DNA of 64,000 nucleotides from an uncultured Alphaproteobacteria bacterium (lineage in GTDB: Bacteria; Pseudomonadota; Alphaproteobacteria; HIMB59; GCA-002718135): contig CACGZD010000001.1 of the NCBI GenBank assembly GCA_902577425.1, forward strand, positions 574,414-638,413. The letters are read 5' to 3'. The notes beneath the pieces were generated by a model. The model worked only from the letters and a program-made list of their open reading frames with translations, did not search any database and had not been told where the DNA came from. The position numbers and the translations under genes are program-made. Numbering within the stretch: the stretch's first letter is position 1; every line of letters begins with the position of its first letter. Positions 18,777-27,441 of the stretch are shown here, piece after piece.

Positions 18777-19517
18777 ATGTTAAACCTTCCTAAACTTATA
18801 GGCCATAGGGGGGTAAAAAATTTAGCACCAGAAAATACTTTGGATTCAATAAAATTAGCTCATAAACTGGGTTTAAAATGGATAGAGGTGGATGTTAAAA
18901 TTACGAAAGACAAAATACCAATAGTTTTACATGATGATTCACTTGATAGAACAACTAATTTTAAAGGTTTAACAATAGATTTTTTGTATGAAGAAATTAA
19001 AAAATTAGATGCAGGTTCTTTTTTTTATAATCATAAAACAAATATATTTATTCCAACTTTAGAAAATATTTTTAATTTTTGTAGTAAACAAGACATGGGT
19101 ATTAATATTGAATTAAAGCCTAATCAAGGTTTTGAAATAGATAATGTAAAAGCAATTGCAAAAGTAGTTAATAAATATAAAAATTTCAATAATTTTTATT
19201 TTTCAAGTTTTGATTTAAAATCTTTAAATGAAATGAAAAAAATTTTTCCAGATTTTCATTATGGCTTATTAGTTGATAATTTTGAAAATGCTTACTCTTT
19301 AGAAGAATATTTAAAAATTTGTGAAAATAATAAATTTTTTAATTTTGGATTAAACAAAAAACTAATTAACAGTGAAATAATTAATAAAATTAAAAAAAAT
19401 AATTTAATTATAACTACCTATAGTGAAAATAATATCGAATTAATTGAAGCAAATGATCTTTGGAAGTTGGGAGTTACAAGTATATTTATTGATGATCCAA
19501 GTTTATTTGAGTTATAA
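18777..19517 (+). CDS. ugpQ: Glycerophosphodiester phosphodiesterase
   Basis: GDPD-family enzyme (246 residues) that would hydrolyse glycerophosphodiesters to glycerol-3-phosphate and alcohol. The catalytic pieces are visible: GHRGVKNLAPENT (His, Arg, Glu), EVDVKITKD (metal-binding Glu/Asp) and LHDDSLDRTTN (His). There is no signal peptide, so it is probably cytoplasmic like UgpQ. It follows pnp by five bases and ends four bases from the convergent fabI. It may salvage phosphate or glycerol from phospholipid head groups (inference). Confidence 0.93.
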   Translation: MLNLPKLIGHRGVKNLAPENTLDSIKLAHKLGLKWIEVDVKITKDKIPIVLHDDSLDRTTNFKGLTIDFLYEEIKKLDAGSFFYNHKTNIFIPTLENIFNFCSKQDMGINIELKPNQGFEIDNVKAIAKVVNKYKNFNNFYFSSFDLKSLNEMKKIFPDFHYGLLVDNFENAYSLEEYLKICENNKFFNFGLNKKLINSEIINKIKKNNLIITTYSENNIELIEANDLWKLGVTSIFIDDPSLFEL

Positions 19518-19521
19518 ATAG

Positions 19522-20289
19522 TTACTTTGGCATCCCAATTATATTAAAACCACAATCAACATAATGAATTTCTCCAGTAACTGCTTTAGATAAATCACTA
19601 ACAAAATATAAAGCACTATTTCCAATTTCATTTAATTCTATATTTCGTTTTAATGCCGAATTACTTTTAGTATAGTTAAATATATTTCTTGAATTTGTAA
19701 TGGCAGCACCAGATAATGTCCTCATCGGACTTGCTGATATTGCATTAACTCTGATTTTCTTTTTACCTAAATCAACACTAAGATATCTTACACTTGTTTC
19801 TAAAGCAGCTTTTGCTATACCCATAACATTATAATTTGGAATAACTTTGTTTGAACCATAAAATGTTAATGTTAATAAACTACCTCCCTCATTTAATATT
19901 TTCGAAGAGAGTTTAGAAATTTCAGTAAATGAAAAACAAGATATATTAAGGGTTTTAATAAAGTTTTCTTTTGAAGTTGATATATAACGTCCACTTAATT
20001 CAGATTTATCTGAAAAGGCAATAGCATGAATTACAAAATCAATTTTTTGAAATTTATCTTCAACAATTTCAAAACATTTTTTTAGAGAACCTTTTTTATC
20101 TAAGTCACATTCTATTAAAAAACTGTTATTTAATTTTTCAGCAAGAGGCTTAATTCTTTTTAATAATGATTCATTTTGATAGGTTAAAATTAATTCTGCT
20201 CCATTTTCAGAAAGTTTTTTAGCTATACCCCATGCAATTGAGTGATCATTTGCAATACCAAAAATTATACCTTTTTTATTTTTAATCAT
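19522..20289 (-). CDS. fabI: Enoyl-[acyl-carrier-protein] reductase (NADH)
   Basis: Final reductive step of fatty-acid elongation. The 255-residue short-chain dehydrogenase begins with the FabI form of the cofactor loop, [14 protein letters not shown], and has the catalytic pair in [12 protein letters not shown] (Tyr-x6-Lys) with a further Tyr in [12 protein letters not shown]. Its ATG overlaps the fabB 3' end by eight bases, making a fabA-fabB-fabI operon. Confidence 0.96.
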   Translation of the reverse strand: MIKNKKGIIFGIANDHSIAWGIAKKLSENGAELILTYQNESLLKRIKPLAEKLNNSFLIECDLDKKGSLKKCFEIVEDKFQKIDFVIHAIAFSDKSELSGRYISTSKENFIKTLNISCFSFTEISKLSSKILNEGGSLLTLTFYGSNKVIPNYNVMGIAKAALETSVRYLSVDLGKKKIRVNAISASPMRTLSGAAITNSRNIFNYTKSNSALKRNIELNEIGNSALYFVSDLSKAVTGEIHYVDCGFNIIGMPK

Positions 20290-21499
20290 TAAATTTTGAA
20301 AAGATTAGAGTTGCATTTGTGCCACCAAAACCAAAGCTATTTGACATAACATTTTGAATATCATTTGTATTGATTGTTTTTTGAAGAATATTATGTTTTT
20401 TAGCAACATCGTCTAAATTTTCAATATTTGCTGAACCACTTAAGAAATTATTTTTTAACATTAATAATGAATATATTGCTTCATGTACTCCAGTTGCACC
20501 TAAAGAATGACCTGTTAGTGATTTTGTAGAGCTTATATAAGGTTTGTCTTCATTAAAAACTTCTGAAATTGCTTCTAGTTCTTTTATATCTCCTATTGGA
20601 GTACTTGTTCCGTGTGAGTTTATATAATCTATTTTACCGTTTATTTTTTTAAGTGCCAACTTCATACATCTTATTGCGCCTTCTCCTGAAGGTTGGACCA
20701 TATCGTGGCCATCAGAAGTTGCACCATAACCAGTTACTTCAGCATAAATTTTTGCTCCTCTAGATTTTGCATGTTCTAACTCTTCAAGAACAATCGTACC
20801 TCCTCCTCCAGAAATTACAAAACCGTCTCTATTTGTATCATATGCCCTTGATGATTTTTTTGGATCATCATTATATTTGGAGGATAAAGCACCCATAGCA
20901 TCAAAAAGAATAGACATTGTCCAATGTAATTCTTCACCTCCACCTGCAAAAATTATATTTTGTTTACCTATTTGAATAAGTTCATAAGCATTGCCTATAC
21001 AATGAGAACTAGTTGAACAGGCAGATGTAATAGAATAATTAACCCCTTTTATTTTAAAGGGAGTTGCAAGTGTTGCAGAATTTGTGCTCGACATTGATCT
21101 TGGAACCATAAATGGTCCTACTTTTTTTGAACCACCAGTTTTAGCTAAATCAAATGATTTCATTAGATTAAATGTAGAAGGCCCCCCAGAACCTACAATG
21201 ATGCCTGTCATTTCATTAGAAACTTGACTTTCAGTCAATCCAGAATCTTTTATGGCATCTTTCATAGATACATAATTATATGCAGCGCCATCACCCATAA
21301 ATCTTAAAGTACGTCTATCAATTTCATCTTCCAATTTGATATTTGGTTTTCCATGAACTAAACTTCTAAAAGAATACTCTTTATATTCTGGAGCTTCAGA
21401 TATGCCAGAGTTTAATTCTTTTAAATTTTTAATAACTGTTTTTTGGTCGTTACCAATACAAGAAACAATTCCTATCCCAGTTACTACTACTCTTTTCAT
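20282..21499 (-). CDS. fabB: Beta-ketoacyl-ACP synthase I
   Basis: Condensing enzyme of fatty-acid synthesis; with FabA it sends carbon into unsaturated chains. The Cys-His-His triad can be read in [20 protein letters not shown] and [11 protein letters not shown]. Length (405 residues) is that of FabB. It lies between fabA and fabI with a four-base gap or overlap on each side, so KAS I rather than KAS II is the best call. Confidence 0.95.
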   Translation of the reverse strand: MKRVVVTGIGIVSCIGNDQKTVIKNLKELNSGISEAPEYKEYSFRSLVHGKPNIKLEDEIDRRTLRFMGDGAAYNYVSMKDAIKDSGLTESQVSNEMTGIIVGSGGPSTFNLMKSFDLAKTGGSKKVGPFMVPRSMSSTNSATLATPFKIKGVNYSITSACSTSSHCIGNAYELIQIGKQNIIFAGGGEELHWTMSILFDAMGALSSKYNDDPKKSSRAYDTNRDGFVISGGGGTIVLEELEHAKSRGAKIYAEVTGYGATSDGHDMVQPSGEGAIRCMKLALKKINGKIDYINSHGTSTPIGDIKELEAISEVFNEDKPYISSTKSLTGHSLGATGVHEAIYSLLMLKNNFLSGSANIENLDDVAKKHNILQKTINTNDIQNVMSNSFGFGGTNATLIFSKFND

Positions 21500-21502
21500 T
21501 TT

Positions 21503-22009
21503 TTATTTATTAGGAGTAAACAGTCCGACCTTCATATCTTTAGCTTGATAAATTGATTCACCATCTGCTTTTAAAACACCGTCAGCAACACCTAAAATTA
21601 ATTTTCTTAGAATCAATTTTTTTAAAGAAATATGATACGAAACTTTTTTAACAGTATTTAATACTTGTCCTGTAAATTTAACTTCTCCAACACCTAATGC
21701 CCTTCCTTTACCTGGTTGACCTAGCCAACCAAGATAAAAACCAACAAGTTGCCACATGGCATCTAAACCAAGACAACCTGGCATAACAGGGTCATTTTTA
21801 AAATGACAATCAAAGAACCAGAGATCAGATTTTATATCTAATTCAGCTATTATTTCACCTTTAGAAAACACCCCTCCAGTTTCATTAATATTTATAATTC
21901 TGTCAAACATTAACATTGGGGGCAATGGTAACTGCGCATTACCTTCACCAAAAAGTAAACCTTTGCCACACTCTATGAGCTTTTCATAACTAAAAGAACT
22001 TTCTTTCAT
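21503..22009 (-). CDS. fabA: 3-hydroxydecanoyl-ACP dehydratase/isomerase
   Basis: Hot-dog fold enzyme (168 residues) that dehydrates and isomerises the C10 intermediate, the branch point to unsaturated fatty acids under oxygen-independent synthesis. The active-site His is in [24 protein letters not shown] with the partner Asp in GLDAMWQL. First gene of the fabA-fabB-fabI unit. A 45-base AT-rich gap separates it from the preceding ThiF-like gene. Confidence 0.96.
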   Translation of the reverse strand: MKESSFSYEKLIECGKGLLFGEGNAQLPLPPMLMFDRIININETGGVFSKGEIIAELDIKSDLWFFDCHFKNDPVMPGCLGLDAMWQLVGFYLGWLGQPGKGRALGVGEVKFTGQVLNTVKKVSYHISLKKLILRKLILGVADGVLKADGESIYQAKDMKVGLFTPNK

Positions 22010-22054
22010 TTTGTTACATAGATATAGTTTATTAAAATATTTTCAATTAAATCT

Positions 22055-22807
22055 TTATATTTTAGATAGTATCAAATTACATTTAGGATTTTTAGCAATT
22101 TTAATGTGATTAAATGACAAAGATTTACAATTTATTAATGTTAAAAAGTTATTATTTTGATTAAATTTCATTAAAAAATTTATTGTTTTTTGTGCAGTTA
22201 ATAAACCTGCGAGTCCTGCAGCAGTACCAAGAATACCTATAGTTTCACATCTAGCTAATGCTTTATCATTATTATTAGGAAATACACACTCCAGACATAA
22301 GTGATTTTTTTTATTATTTACAAACAATACAATTTGAATATCAAATCCAACAACTGAAGAGCTTAAAAGAGGAATATAATTTTTTTGACAGTAATTATTT
22401 ACTAGTTTCATTGTTTCCCAATTATCTGTTGCATCAATAACAATAGAAGATTCTTTTAAAAGATCTAAATTATCTGATGAAATTTTTTTATGATATGATT
22501 TAATGTTAGCAAGTGGATTAATACTTTTTAATTTTTTCTTAGCAACTATTGATTTTTTCTTTCCAATATCGTGTATTGAAAAAAGAGATTGCCTATTTAA
22601 GTTATTTTTTTTAATTATATCTTGATCAAATATTTGTAAATTTTTTATACCGCTAGATATAAGATATTGTGCTGTAGGACATCCTATGCCTCCTATACCA
22701 ATAATACTAATTTTTTTATTTTGTAATTTTTTGAAATCTTTAAAATTAAATTCATCTAATATAAGTTGTCTAGAAAATATTTCTAATTCTTCTTTATTAA
22801 TATTCAT
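22055..22807 (-). CDS. ThiF/MoeB/HesA-family E1-like adenylyltransferase
   Basis: E1-like enzyme of 250 residues that would adenylate the C-terminus of a ubiquitin-like sulfur carrier (MoaD/ThiS type). The nucleotide loop is GIGGIGCPTAQYL; Asp61 and the LNRQ segment follow as in MoeB/ThiF. The catalytic-loop Cys187 is in ARCETIGILG. Of the four zinc ligands, Cys171 and Cys174 (CLEC) and Cys243 (PKC) are present, but the last, expected at 246, is Ile. There is no rhodanese domain. Molybdopterin, thiamine and tRNA thiolation pathways are all possible. In relatives the gene lies near dut and coaBC; dut is absent here. Confidence 0.82.
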   Translation of the reverse strand: MNINKEELEIFSRQLILDEFNFKDFKKLQNKKISIIGIGGIGCPTAQYLISSGIKNLQIFDQDIIKKNNLNRQSLFSIHDIGKKKSIVAKKKLKSINPLANIKSYHKKISSDNLDLLKESSIVIDATDNWETMKLVNNYCQKNYIPLLSSSVVGFDIQIVLFVNNKKNHLCLECVFPNNNDKALARCETIGILGTAAGLAGLLTAQKTINFLMKFNQNNNFLTLINCKSLSFNHIKIAKNPKCNLILSKI

Positions 22808-22824
22808 ATAATATAATTTCTTAT

Positions 22825-23991
22825 TTACATCTTTTCAATTAATTCAACTATGTGCTTAGCTGTTTTTATTTTTGACATTTTTTTAAAATCAATTCTTTTA
22901 TTTTTTGTTAAAAAGGTCACTTTATTATAATCTGAGTTAAAAACATTGTTATACTTATTTATTTTGTTAACTATTATTGCATCACATTTTTTTTCAAAAA
23001 GTTTTTTTCTAGCATTTAAAATATGATTTTTTGTTTCTGCCGCAAAACCTACAATGACTTTTGGACGATTTTTTTTACGATGAGATATTTCTTTAATTAT
23101 ATCTTTATTTTTTTTTAATTTAATAGTTTGTAAATCATCTTTTTTGATTTTATTTTTAGACCGATTTAATGGAGCTAAATCACTTACAGCAGCAGCAAAA
23201 ATTGCTATATCAACCTTTATATTTTTTTTTACAGCCTCATACATTTCTTTAGCTGTTTTAACTTTTATTAATTTTGATTCTAATGGCGCTTGAATATTTG
23301 TAGGTCCTGATATTAAAGTTACAGAAGCCCCTGATAAAATCATTTGTTTAGCTATCTCATAACCCTGTTTACCAGAAGAATTATTTGTTATATTTCTTAT
23401 TGGATCAATAGGCTCTATCGTAGGTCCGGCAGTAATTAAACATTTTTTATTTTTAAAAATTTGAGTTTTATTTACTATTTGAATTATCGAGTTTGTTATT
23501 GTTTTAGTATTCATTAATCTACCTAAACCAACTTCTCCACATGAAAGTTTTCCATACTCAGGTCCAATAAATTGGATGCCAAGATTTTTGAGATATGAAA
23601 CATTTTTTTGATTAATTTTATTGTTCCACATTTCAGAATTCATAGCAGGAATAAAAAAAACATTCTTATTAGAAGCAACAAGCGTAGTGCTAGCTAAGTC
23701 ATCAGCTATTCCATTAGCATATTTTGCAATAATGTTATTTGTAGCAGGACATACTACAATTAAATCACTTTTTCTTGTGAGATTAATATGAAGCATTTTA
23801 TTGTTCTTTTCATCAAGATCAGAATAAATTTTTCCGGATATAGTTTTTTTTAATTCTTTTAAATTTATCATTTTTTTGGCATTTTTTGTAACTATACAAT
23901 CTATAGGGATATTTTTAGATGATAAAATTTTAAAGATTTCCGTACATTTTTTAATTGCTACTGAAGCAGAGATTATACATAAAATTTTCAT
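22825..23991 (-). CDS. coaBC: Bifunctional phosphopantothenoylcysteine decarboxylase/synthase
   Basis: Two consecutive steps of coenzyme A synthesis. I set the start at MKILCIISASVAIKK, four bases after the ubiE stop, rather than seven codons earlier inside ubiE. The N-terminal CoaC half shows the active-site His in MLHINLTRKSD, the PAMN motif and the substrate clamp CGEVGLGRL. The CoaB half begins KCLITAGPTIEPIDPIRNI and has FAAAVSDLAP and VGFAAET. Length from this start is 388 residues, normal for the fusion. Confidence 0.94.
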   Translation of the reverse strand: MKILCIISASVAIKKCTEIFKILSSKNIPIDCIVTKNAKKMINLKELKKTISGKIYSDLDEKNNKMLHINLTRKSDLIVVCPATNNIIAKYANGIADDLASTTLVASNKNVFFIPAMNSEMWNNKINQKNVSYLKNLGIQFIGPEYGKLSCGEVGLGRLMNTKTITNSIIQIVNKTQIFKNKKCLITAGPTIEPIDPIRNITNNSSGKQGYEIAKQMILSGASVTLISGPTNIQAPLESKLIKVKTAKEMYEAVKKNIKVDIAIFAAAVSDLAPLNRSKNKIKKDDLQTIKLKKNKDIIKEISHRKKNRPKVIVGFAAETKNHILNARKKLFEKKCDAIIVNKINKYNNVFNSDYNKVTFLTKNKRIDFKKMSKIKTAKHIVELIEKM

Positions 23992-23995
23992 AATT

Positions 23996-24727
23996 CTAAA
24001 TTTTATAAGCAATATGTATTGCGACTATTCCATTAAATATATTTAAATAATAAGGGTTCATAAAACCGATTTTATTTAAAAATGAAATAAGTTTTTTTTG
24101 ATTAGGAAACTGGTCAATACTTTCTTCTAAATATTTATAGGCTTCTTTATTTTTAGCAACATTTAAACCAATCCACGGAATAACATTTTTTTTATATTGA
24201 TTATATAATTGTTTAATTAAACTAGACTCTGGCGAACTAAATTCAAGACAATAAAATACTCCTCCTGGTTTAAGAATTCTATAAGCTTCCTTTAATGTAT
24301 TATCAATATCAGTAACATTCCTTAGGCAAAAAGAAATTATATATTTATCAATACTACTATTATCAAAGGGGAGTTTTTCTGCATTTTCTCTAAGAAAAGT
24401 AATATTTTTATTTTTGTGACGTTTTTTTGAGTATTTCAACATTTTAGAATTTAGATCTACCGCATATATCCTATTATTTTTTTCAAGTTTTAATATTAGA
24501 TTGATTAAATCTCCAGTTCCTGAACCAACATCTACTATAGTTTCATTTTTTTGAATATTCATTAAATCTATAAGATCTTTTTTCCATAAACGATGTGATC
24601 CAAAGCTCATCAAATCATTCATTAGGTCATAATTTGATGCAACATTCGTAAAAATATCTTGAACAAGCTTAGTTTTTAATTTTGTTGAAACTTTTCTTTT
24701 GCCAAAGTTTGTTTTTAGATTATCCAT
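23996..24727 (-). CDS. ubiE: Ubiquinone/menaquinone C-methyltransferase
   Basis: SAM-dependent C-methyltransferase of ubiquinone synthesis (243 residues). It has SAM motif I DVGSGTGDL, the UbiE signature YDLMNDLMSFGSHRLWK and a second signature RILKPGGVFYCLEFSSP. It is divergent from mutM with only nine bases between start codons. In relatives ubiB (a kinase-like ubiquinone protein) usually sits between ubiE and coaBC; here coaBC follows directly. Confidence 0.95.
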   Translation of the reverse strand: MDNLKTNFGKRKVSTKLKTKLVQDIFTNVASNYDLMNDLMSFGSHRLWKKDLIDLMNIQKNETIVDVGSGTGDLINLILKLEKNNRIYAVDLNSKMLKYSKKRHKNKNITFLRENAEKLPFDNSSIDKYIISFCLRNVTDIDNTLKEAYRILKPGGVFYCLEFSSPESSLIKQLYNQYKKNVIPWIGLNVAKNKEAYKYLEESIDQFPNQKKLISFLNKIGFMNPYYLNIFNGIVAIHIAYKI

Positions 24728-24736
24728 ATATTTTAT

Positions 24737-25549
24737 ATGCCTGAACTTCCCGAAGTAGAAACCACTATTAGAGGTTTAAAGCCTATAGTTGGTTATAAAA
24801 TAATTAATATAAAAATTAATACCCCTAAACTTCGATATTTTATACCTAAAAGTTTATTATTAATAAATAGTGTTAAAATTACAAAAATAACAAGAAAAGG
24901 AAAATTTATTATATTTTACTTACAAAATAATCATTCAATAGTTTTTCATCTAGGAATGTCGGGAAGATTAAGGCTATATAAGAAACTTGATTTAAAAAAT
25001 AACAAACATGATCATTTTTTGTTAGAAATTAATAATGGAAGATTTTTAGTTTTTAATGATCCAAGAAGATTTGGTTTTATAGATTATGGATTATATAAAG
25101 TAATTAATTCAAGAAAATATCTTACTTCATTAGGAGTTGATGCTCTAAGTACTTCTTTAAACGGTCCCTATTTGTTCTTTAAAATTAGTAAATCAATTGT
25201 ACCAATTAAACAGATTCTATTAAATCAAACGATCATAGCAGGTATTGGTAATATTTATGCTAGTGAAATATTGTTTAATGCCAAAATTTCCCCTCTTAGA
25301 AGGGGAAATGACCTTAAATTACACCATTGCAATAAAATATCTAATTCTTCAAAAACTATATTAAAAAAAGCTATAAATGATGGAGGGTCTAGTTTAAGAG
25401 ATTTTGTTGCAATTGATGGAACATTAGGCAATTTTCAGAATAATTTTAAAGTATATAATAGAGAGGGTAAAAAGATATCTGGAAAAATAGTTAAAAAAAT
25501 AATTCAATATGGTAGATCCACCTATTTTTGTCCATCTATTCAAAAATAA
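24737..25549 (+). CDS. mutM: Formamidopyrimidine-DNA glycosylase with zincless finger
   Basis: Bifunctional glycosylase/AP lyase that removes oxidised purines such as 8-oxoguanine. The catalytic N-terminus PELPEVE is intact, as are the RKGKFI lysine and the helix-two-turn-helix region (NQTIIAGIGNIYASEIL). The C-terminal finger keeps its fold pattern NFKVYNREGK ... IIQYGRSTYFCP, including Arg260, but three of the four zinc-binding cysteines are gone and only Cys265 remains. The frame and length (270 residues) are normal, so this is not a truncation. Zincless fingers are known in NEIL1-type relatives. It therefore probably still works without zinc (inference). Confidence 0.93.
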   Translation: MPELPEVETTIRGLKPIVGYKIINIKINTPKLRYFIPKSLLLINSVKITKITRKGKFIIFYLQNNHSIVFHLGMSGRLRLYKKLDLKNNKHDHFLLEINNGRFLVFNDPRRFGFIDYGLYKVINSRKYLTSLGVDALSTSLNGPYLFFKISKSIVPIKQILLNQTIIAGIGNIYASEILFNAKISPLRRGNDLKLHHCNKISNSSKTILKKAINDGGSSLRDFVAIDGTLGNFQNNFKVYNREGKKISGKIVKKIIQYGRSTYFCPSIQK

Positions 25550-25570
25550 TAATTATTTTAAATTATTATT
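25545..25570. repeat. Perfect A/T hairpin at the end of mutM
   Basis: AATAATAATT and AATTATTATT form a perfect ten-base inverted repeat around a six-base loop, overlapping the mutM stop codon. It contains only A and T and is not followed by a clear T run, so it would be a weak terminator at best. It may protect the mRNA 3' end, or may simply reflect the composition. Confidence 0.4.
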
Positions 25571-25584
25571 ATAAATTAATTGTA

Positions 25585-25612
25585 TTGACTATTATTTTTA
25601 GTAAATTATAGG
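25585..25612 (+). promoter_or_regulatory. Promoter of rpsT
   Basis: TTGACT (five of six -35 consensus bases) and TATAGG (four of six -10 consensus bases) are separated by 16 bases. The predicted start of transcription is near base 19 after the -10 box start, about four bases before the rpsT ATG. The mRNA would have almost no leader, and no Shine-Dalgarno sequence is visible. Confidence 0.55.
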
Positions 25613-25622
25613 ATCGCAATAT

Positions 25623-25883
25623 ATGGCAAATCATAAATCGGCAAAAAAAAGAAACCGACAAATATTAAAAAGAACTAGAATAAATAGCCAAGTATTTTCT
25701 AAGATTAGAACCAATCTAAATAACTTTAATAATCTGTTATTGGAAAAAAACAAAGCTGAATTAGATAAATCTTTAAGCTCAATTAACTCATCTTTAGCCA
25801 AAGCTCTAAAAAAAGGGCTAGTTAAGAAAGAATTTGTGTCAAGAAAGTTATCCTCGTTATCACAAAAAATTAAAAATATTTAA
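25623..25883 (+). CDS. rpsT: 30S ribosomal protein S20
   Basis: Small, lysine-rich 16S rRNA-binding protein (86 residues). The beginning MANHKSAKKRNRQ and the pattern LAKALKKGLVKKEFVSRKLSSL are typical of S20. It has its own promoter-like sequence and a terminator-like hairpin at its end, so it is probably a single-gene transcript. It lies between mutM and dnaA. Confidence 0.95.
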   Translation: MANHKSAKKRNRQILKRTRINSQVFSKIRTNLNNFNNLLLEKNKAELDKSLSSINSSLAKALKKGLVKKEFVSRKLSSLSQKIKNI

Positions 25884-25893
25884 TTTTTTTTTT
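25865..25893 (+). terminator. A/T-only hairpin plus T run after rpsT
   Basis: AAAAATTAAA and TTTAATTTTT form a perfect ten-base stem with a four-base loop, overlapping the last rpsT codons and stop, and are followed by a long T-rich run. The shape is that of an intrinsic terminator, but without G-C pairs its strength is uncertain. Confidence 0.5.
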
Positions 25894-25945
25894 ATTTTTT
25901 TTACTTTTCTTCTTGCTAAAAATCTCTAAAGAGTGTTGTCTATCG

Positions 25946-25965
25946 TAATAATTTGGTGATTATTA
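25946..25965. repeat. Small inverted repeat upstream of dnaA
   Basis: TAATAAT and ATTATTA surround TTGGTG in the 141-base gap between rpsT and dnaA. It may be part of the dnaA promoter or regulatory region. The arms are A/T only and could be chance. Confidence 0.25.
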
Positions 25966-25982
25966 TTTTGTGACTTTTAATC

Positions 25983-25991
25983 TTTTGCACA
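25983..25991 (+). promoter_or_regulatory. Single DnaA-box-like site upstream of dnaA
   Basis: TTTTGCACA matches the relaxed DnaA box TTWTNCACA and lies 33 bases before the dnaA ATG, where autoregulatory DnaA boxes are often found. Only one such site was noticed, so this is not evidence for a replication origin. Confidence 0.3.
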
Positions 25992-26024
25992 ATGAGAAAT
26001 AAAAAGATTAGATGAGGTGATTGA

Positions 26025-27416
26025 ATGGAAGATTCTTTTTTGGATTTTAATGAAAAAAAATGGCCACTTCTAAAAAAGGATCTAAAAAAAATTGTTGGAA
26101 ATACTGCTTATAATAACTGGTTAAAACAACTTTCATTTATATCTAACAAAGAAAATACTATTACGCTTTCTGTACCAACAAAATTTCTTAGAGATTGGAT
26201 TGTTAACAATTACTCAGATAAAATAAAAAATGAATGTAATAAATATATTGATAATATTGAAGCTATAAAGTTTGTTGTAAAACCTGTGGGTGGTAGAGTA
26301 GTTCCTGGAACAACGAGAACAATAAAAAGTACTGATAATCAATGGAAAACAACTATGGATATTAGGTCCAATCAAACCTCTTATCCTACTGATTTTGGAG
26401 CCCCACTTGATCCGCGATTTACATTTGATAATTTTGTTGTAGGCAAACCTAATGAATTAGCTTTTGCTGCATCAGAAAGAGTTGCAGAGTCTGAAAAAGT
26501 TACATTTAATCCTTTATTTCTTTATGGAGGAGTTGGTCTAGGCAAAACTCATCTAATGCATGCAATAGGATGGAAAATAAAAGAGCAACAGCCTGAACGT
26601 AAAGTTATTTATTTATCTGCAGAAAAATTTATGTATCAATTTGTAAGAGCATTACGATACAAAGATACTTCAGCATTCAAAGAACAATTTAGATCAATTG
26701 ATGTTCTTATGATAGATGATGTTCAGTTTATTAGCGGCAAAGATAATACACAAGAGGAGTTTTTCCATACTTTTAATGCCTTAATTGAACAAAATAAACA
26801 AATTGTAATATCAGCTGATAAATCTCCTTCTGATTTAGATGGTGTACAAGATAGATTAAAATCCAGACTAGGGTGTGGTTTGGTAGCAGATATTCATCCT
26901 ACAACTTATGAGCTAAGATTAGGAATTTTAATTGAAAAAGCTCAAAAAAGAGGCGTTGAAATTCCTCCTAAAGTATTAGAATTTTTATCTCATCGTATTA
27001 TTTCAAATGTTAGGGAAATGGAAGGAGCCTTAAATCGTTTAGTGGCTCATGCAACTCTTGTAGGAACTCCAATAACAGTAGAAACAGCTCAAGTTGTTTT
27101 ACAAGATCTATTAAAAACTAGTAATAAAAAAATTACTATTGAAGAAATTCAAAAAAAAGTAGCTGAACATTTTAATATAAGGTTAACAGATATGCATTCT
27201 CCACGTAGATCGCGATCTGTTGCTAGACCAAGACAAATAGCAATGTATTTAGCTAAATCAATTACTTCGCGTTCTTTACCTGAAATTGGACGTAAATTTG
27301 GAGGAAGAGATCATACTACTGTTATGCATGCCGTAAAAAAAATAGAGGAATTAAAGCATAGTGATACTAATTTTAACGAAGATATAGAACTTTTAAAAAG
27401 ATTAATAGATTCTTAG
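26025..27416 (+). CDS. dnaA: Chromosomal replication initiator DnaA
   Basis: AAA+ initiator of chromosome replication (463 residues). Domain I covers about residues 10-90. The AAA+ core has Walker A GGVGLGKTHLMHAIGW and Walker B IDVLMIDDVQFI. The C-terminal domain IV has the DNA-binding signature FGGRDHTTVMHAVKKIE. It has one of the better Shine-Dalgarno sequences in the window (GAGGTGAT, about four bases before the ATG). It is followed by dnaN, recF and gyrB, the classic replication cluster. Confidence 0.98.
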   Translation: MEDSFLDFNEKKWPLLKKDLKKIVGNTAYNNWLKQLSFISNKENTITLSVPTKFLRDWIVNNYSDKIKNECNKYIDNIEAIKFVVKPVGGRVVPGTTRTIKSTDNQWKTTMDIRSNQTSYPTDFGAPLDPRFTFDNFVVGKPNELAFAASERVAESEKVTFNPLFLYGGVGLGKTHLMHAIGWKIKEQQPERKVIYLSAEKFMYQFVRALRYKDTSAFKEQFRSIDVLMIDDVQFISGKDNTQEEFFHTFNALIEQNKQIVISADKSPSDLDGVQDRLKSRLGCGLVADIHPTTYELRLGILIEKAQKRGVEIPPKVLEFLSHRIISNVREMEGALNRLVAHATLVGTPITVETAQVVLQDLLKTSNKKITIEEIQKKVAEHFNIRLTDMHSPRRSRSVARPRQIAMYLAKSITSRSLPEIGRKFGGRDHTTVMHAVKKIEELKHSDTNFNEDIELLKRLIDS

Positions 27417-27441
27417 AATTTTTTTCATTATAAAAATATTA

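Noticed and set aside
25884-26024. Replication origin next to dnaA
   Set aside because: Only one relaxed DnaA box was seen, and in alphaproteobacteria the origin is often away from dnaA. A GC-skew plot of the whole genome would decide.
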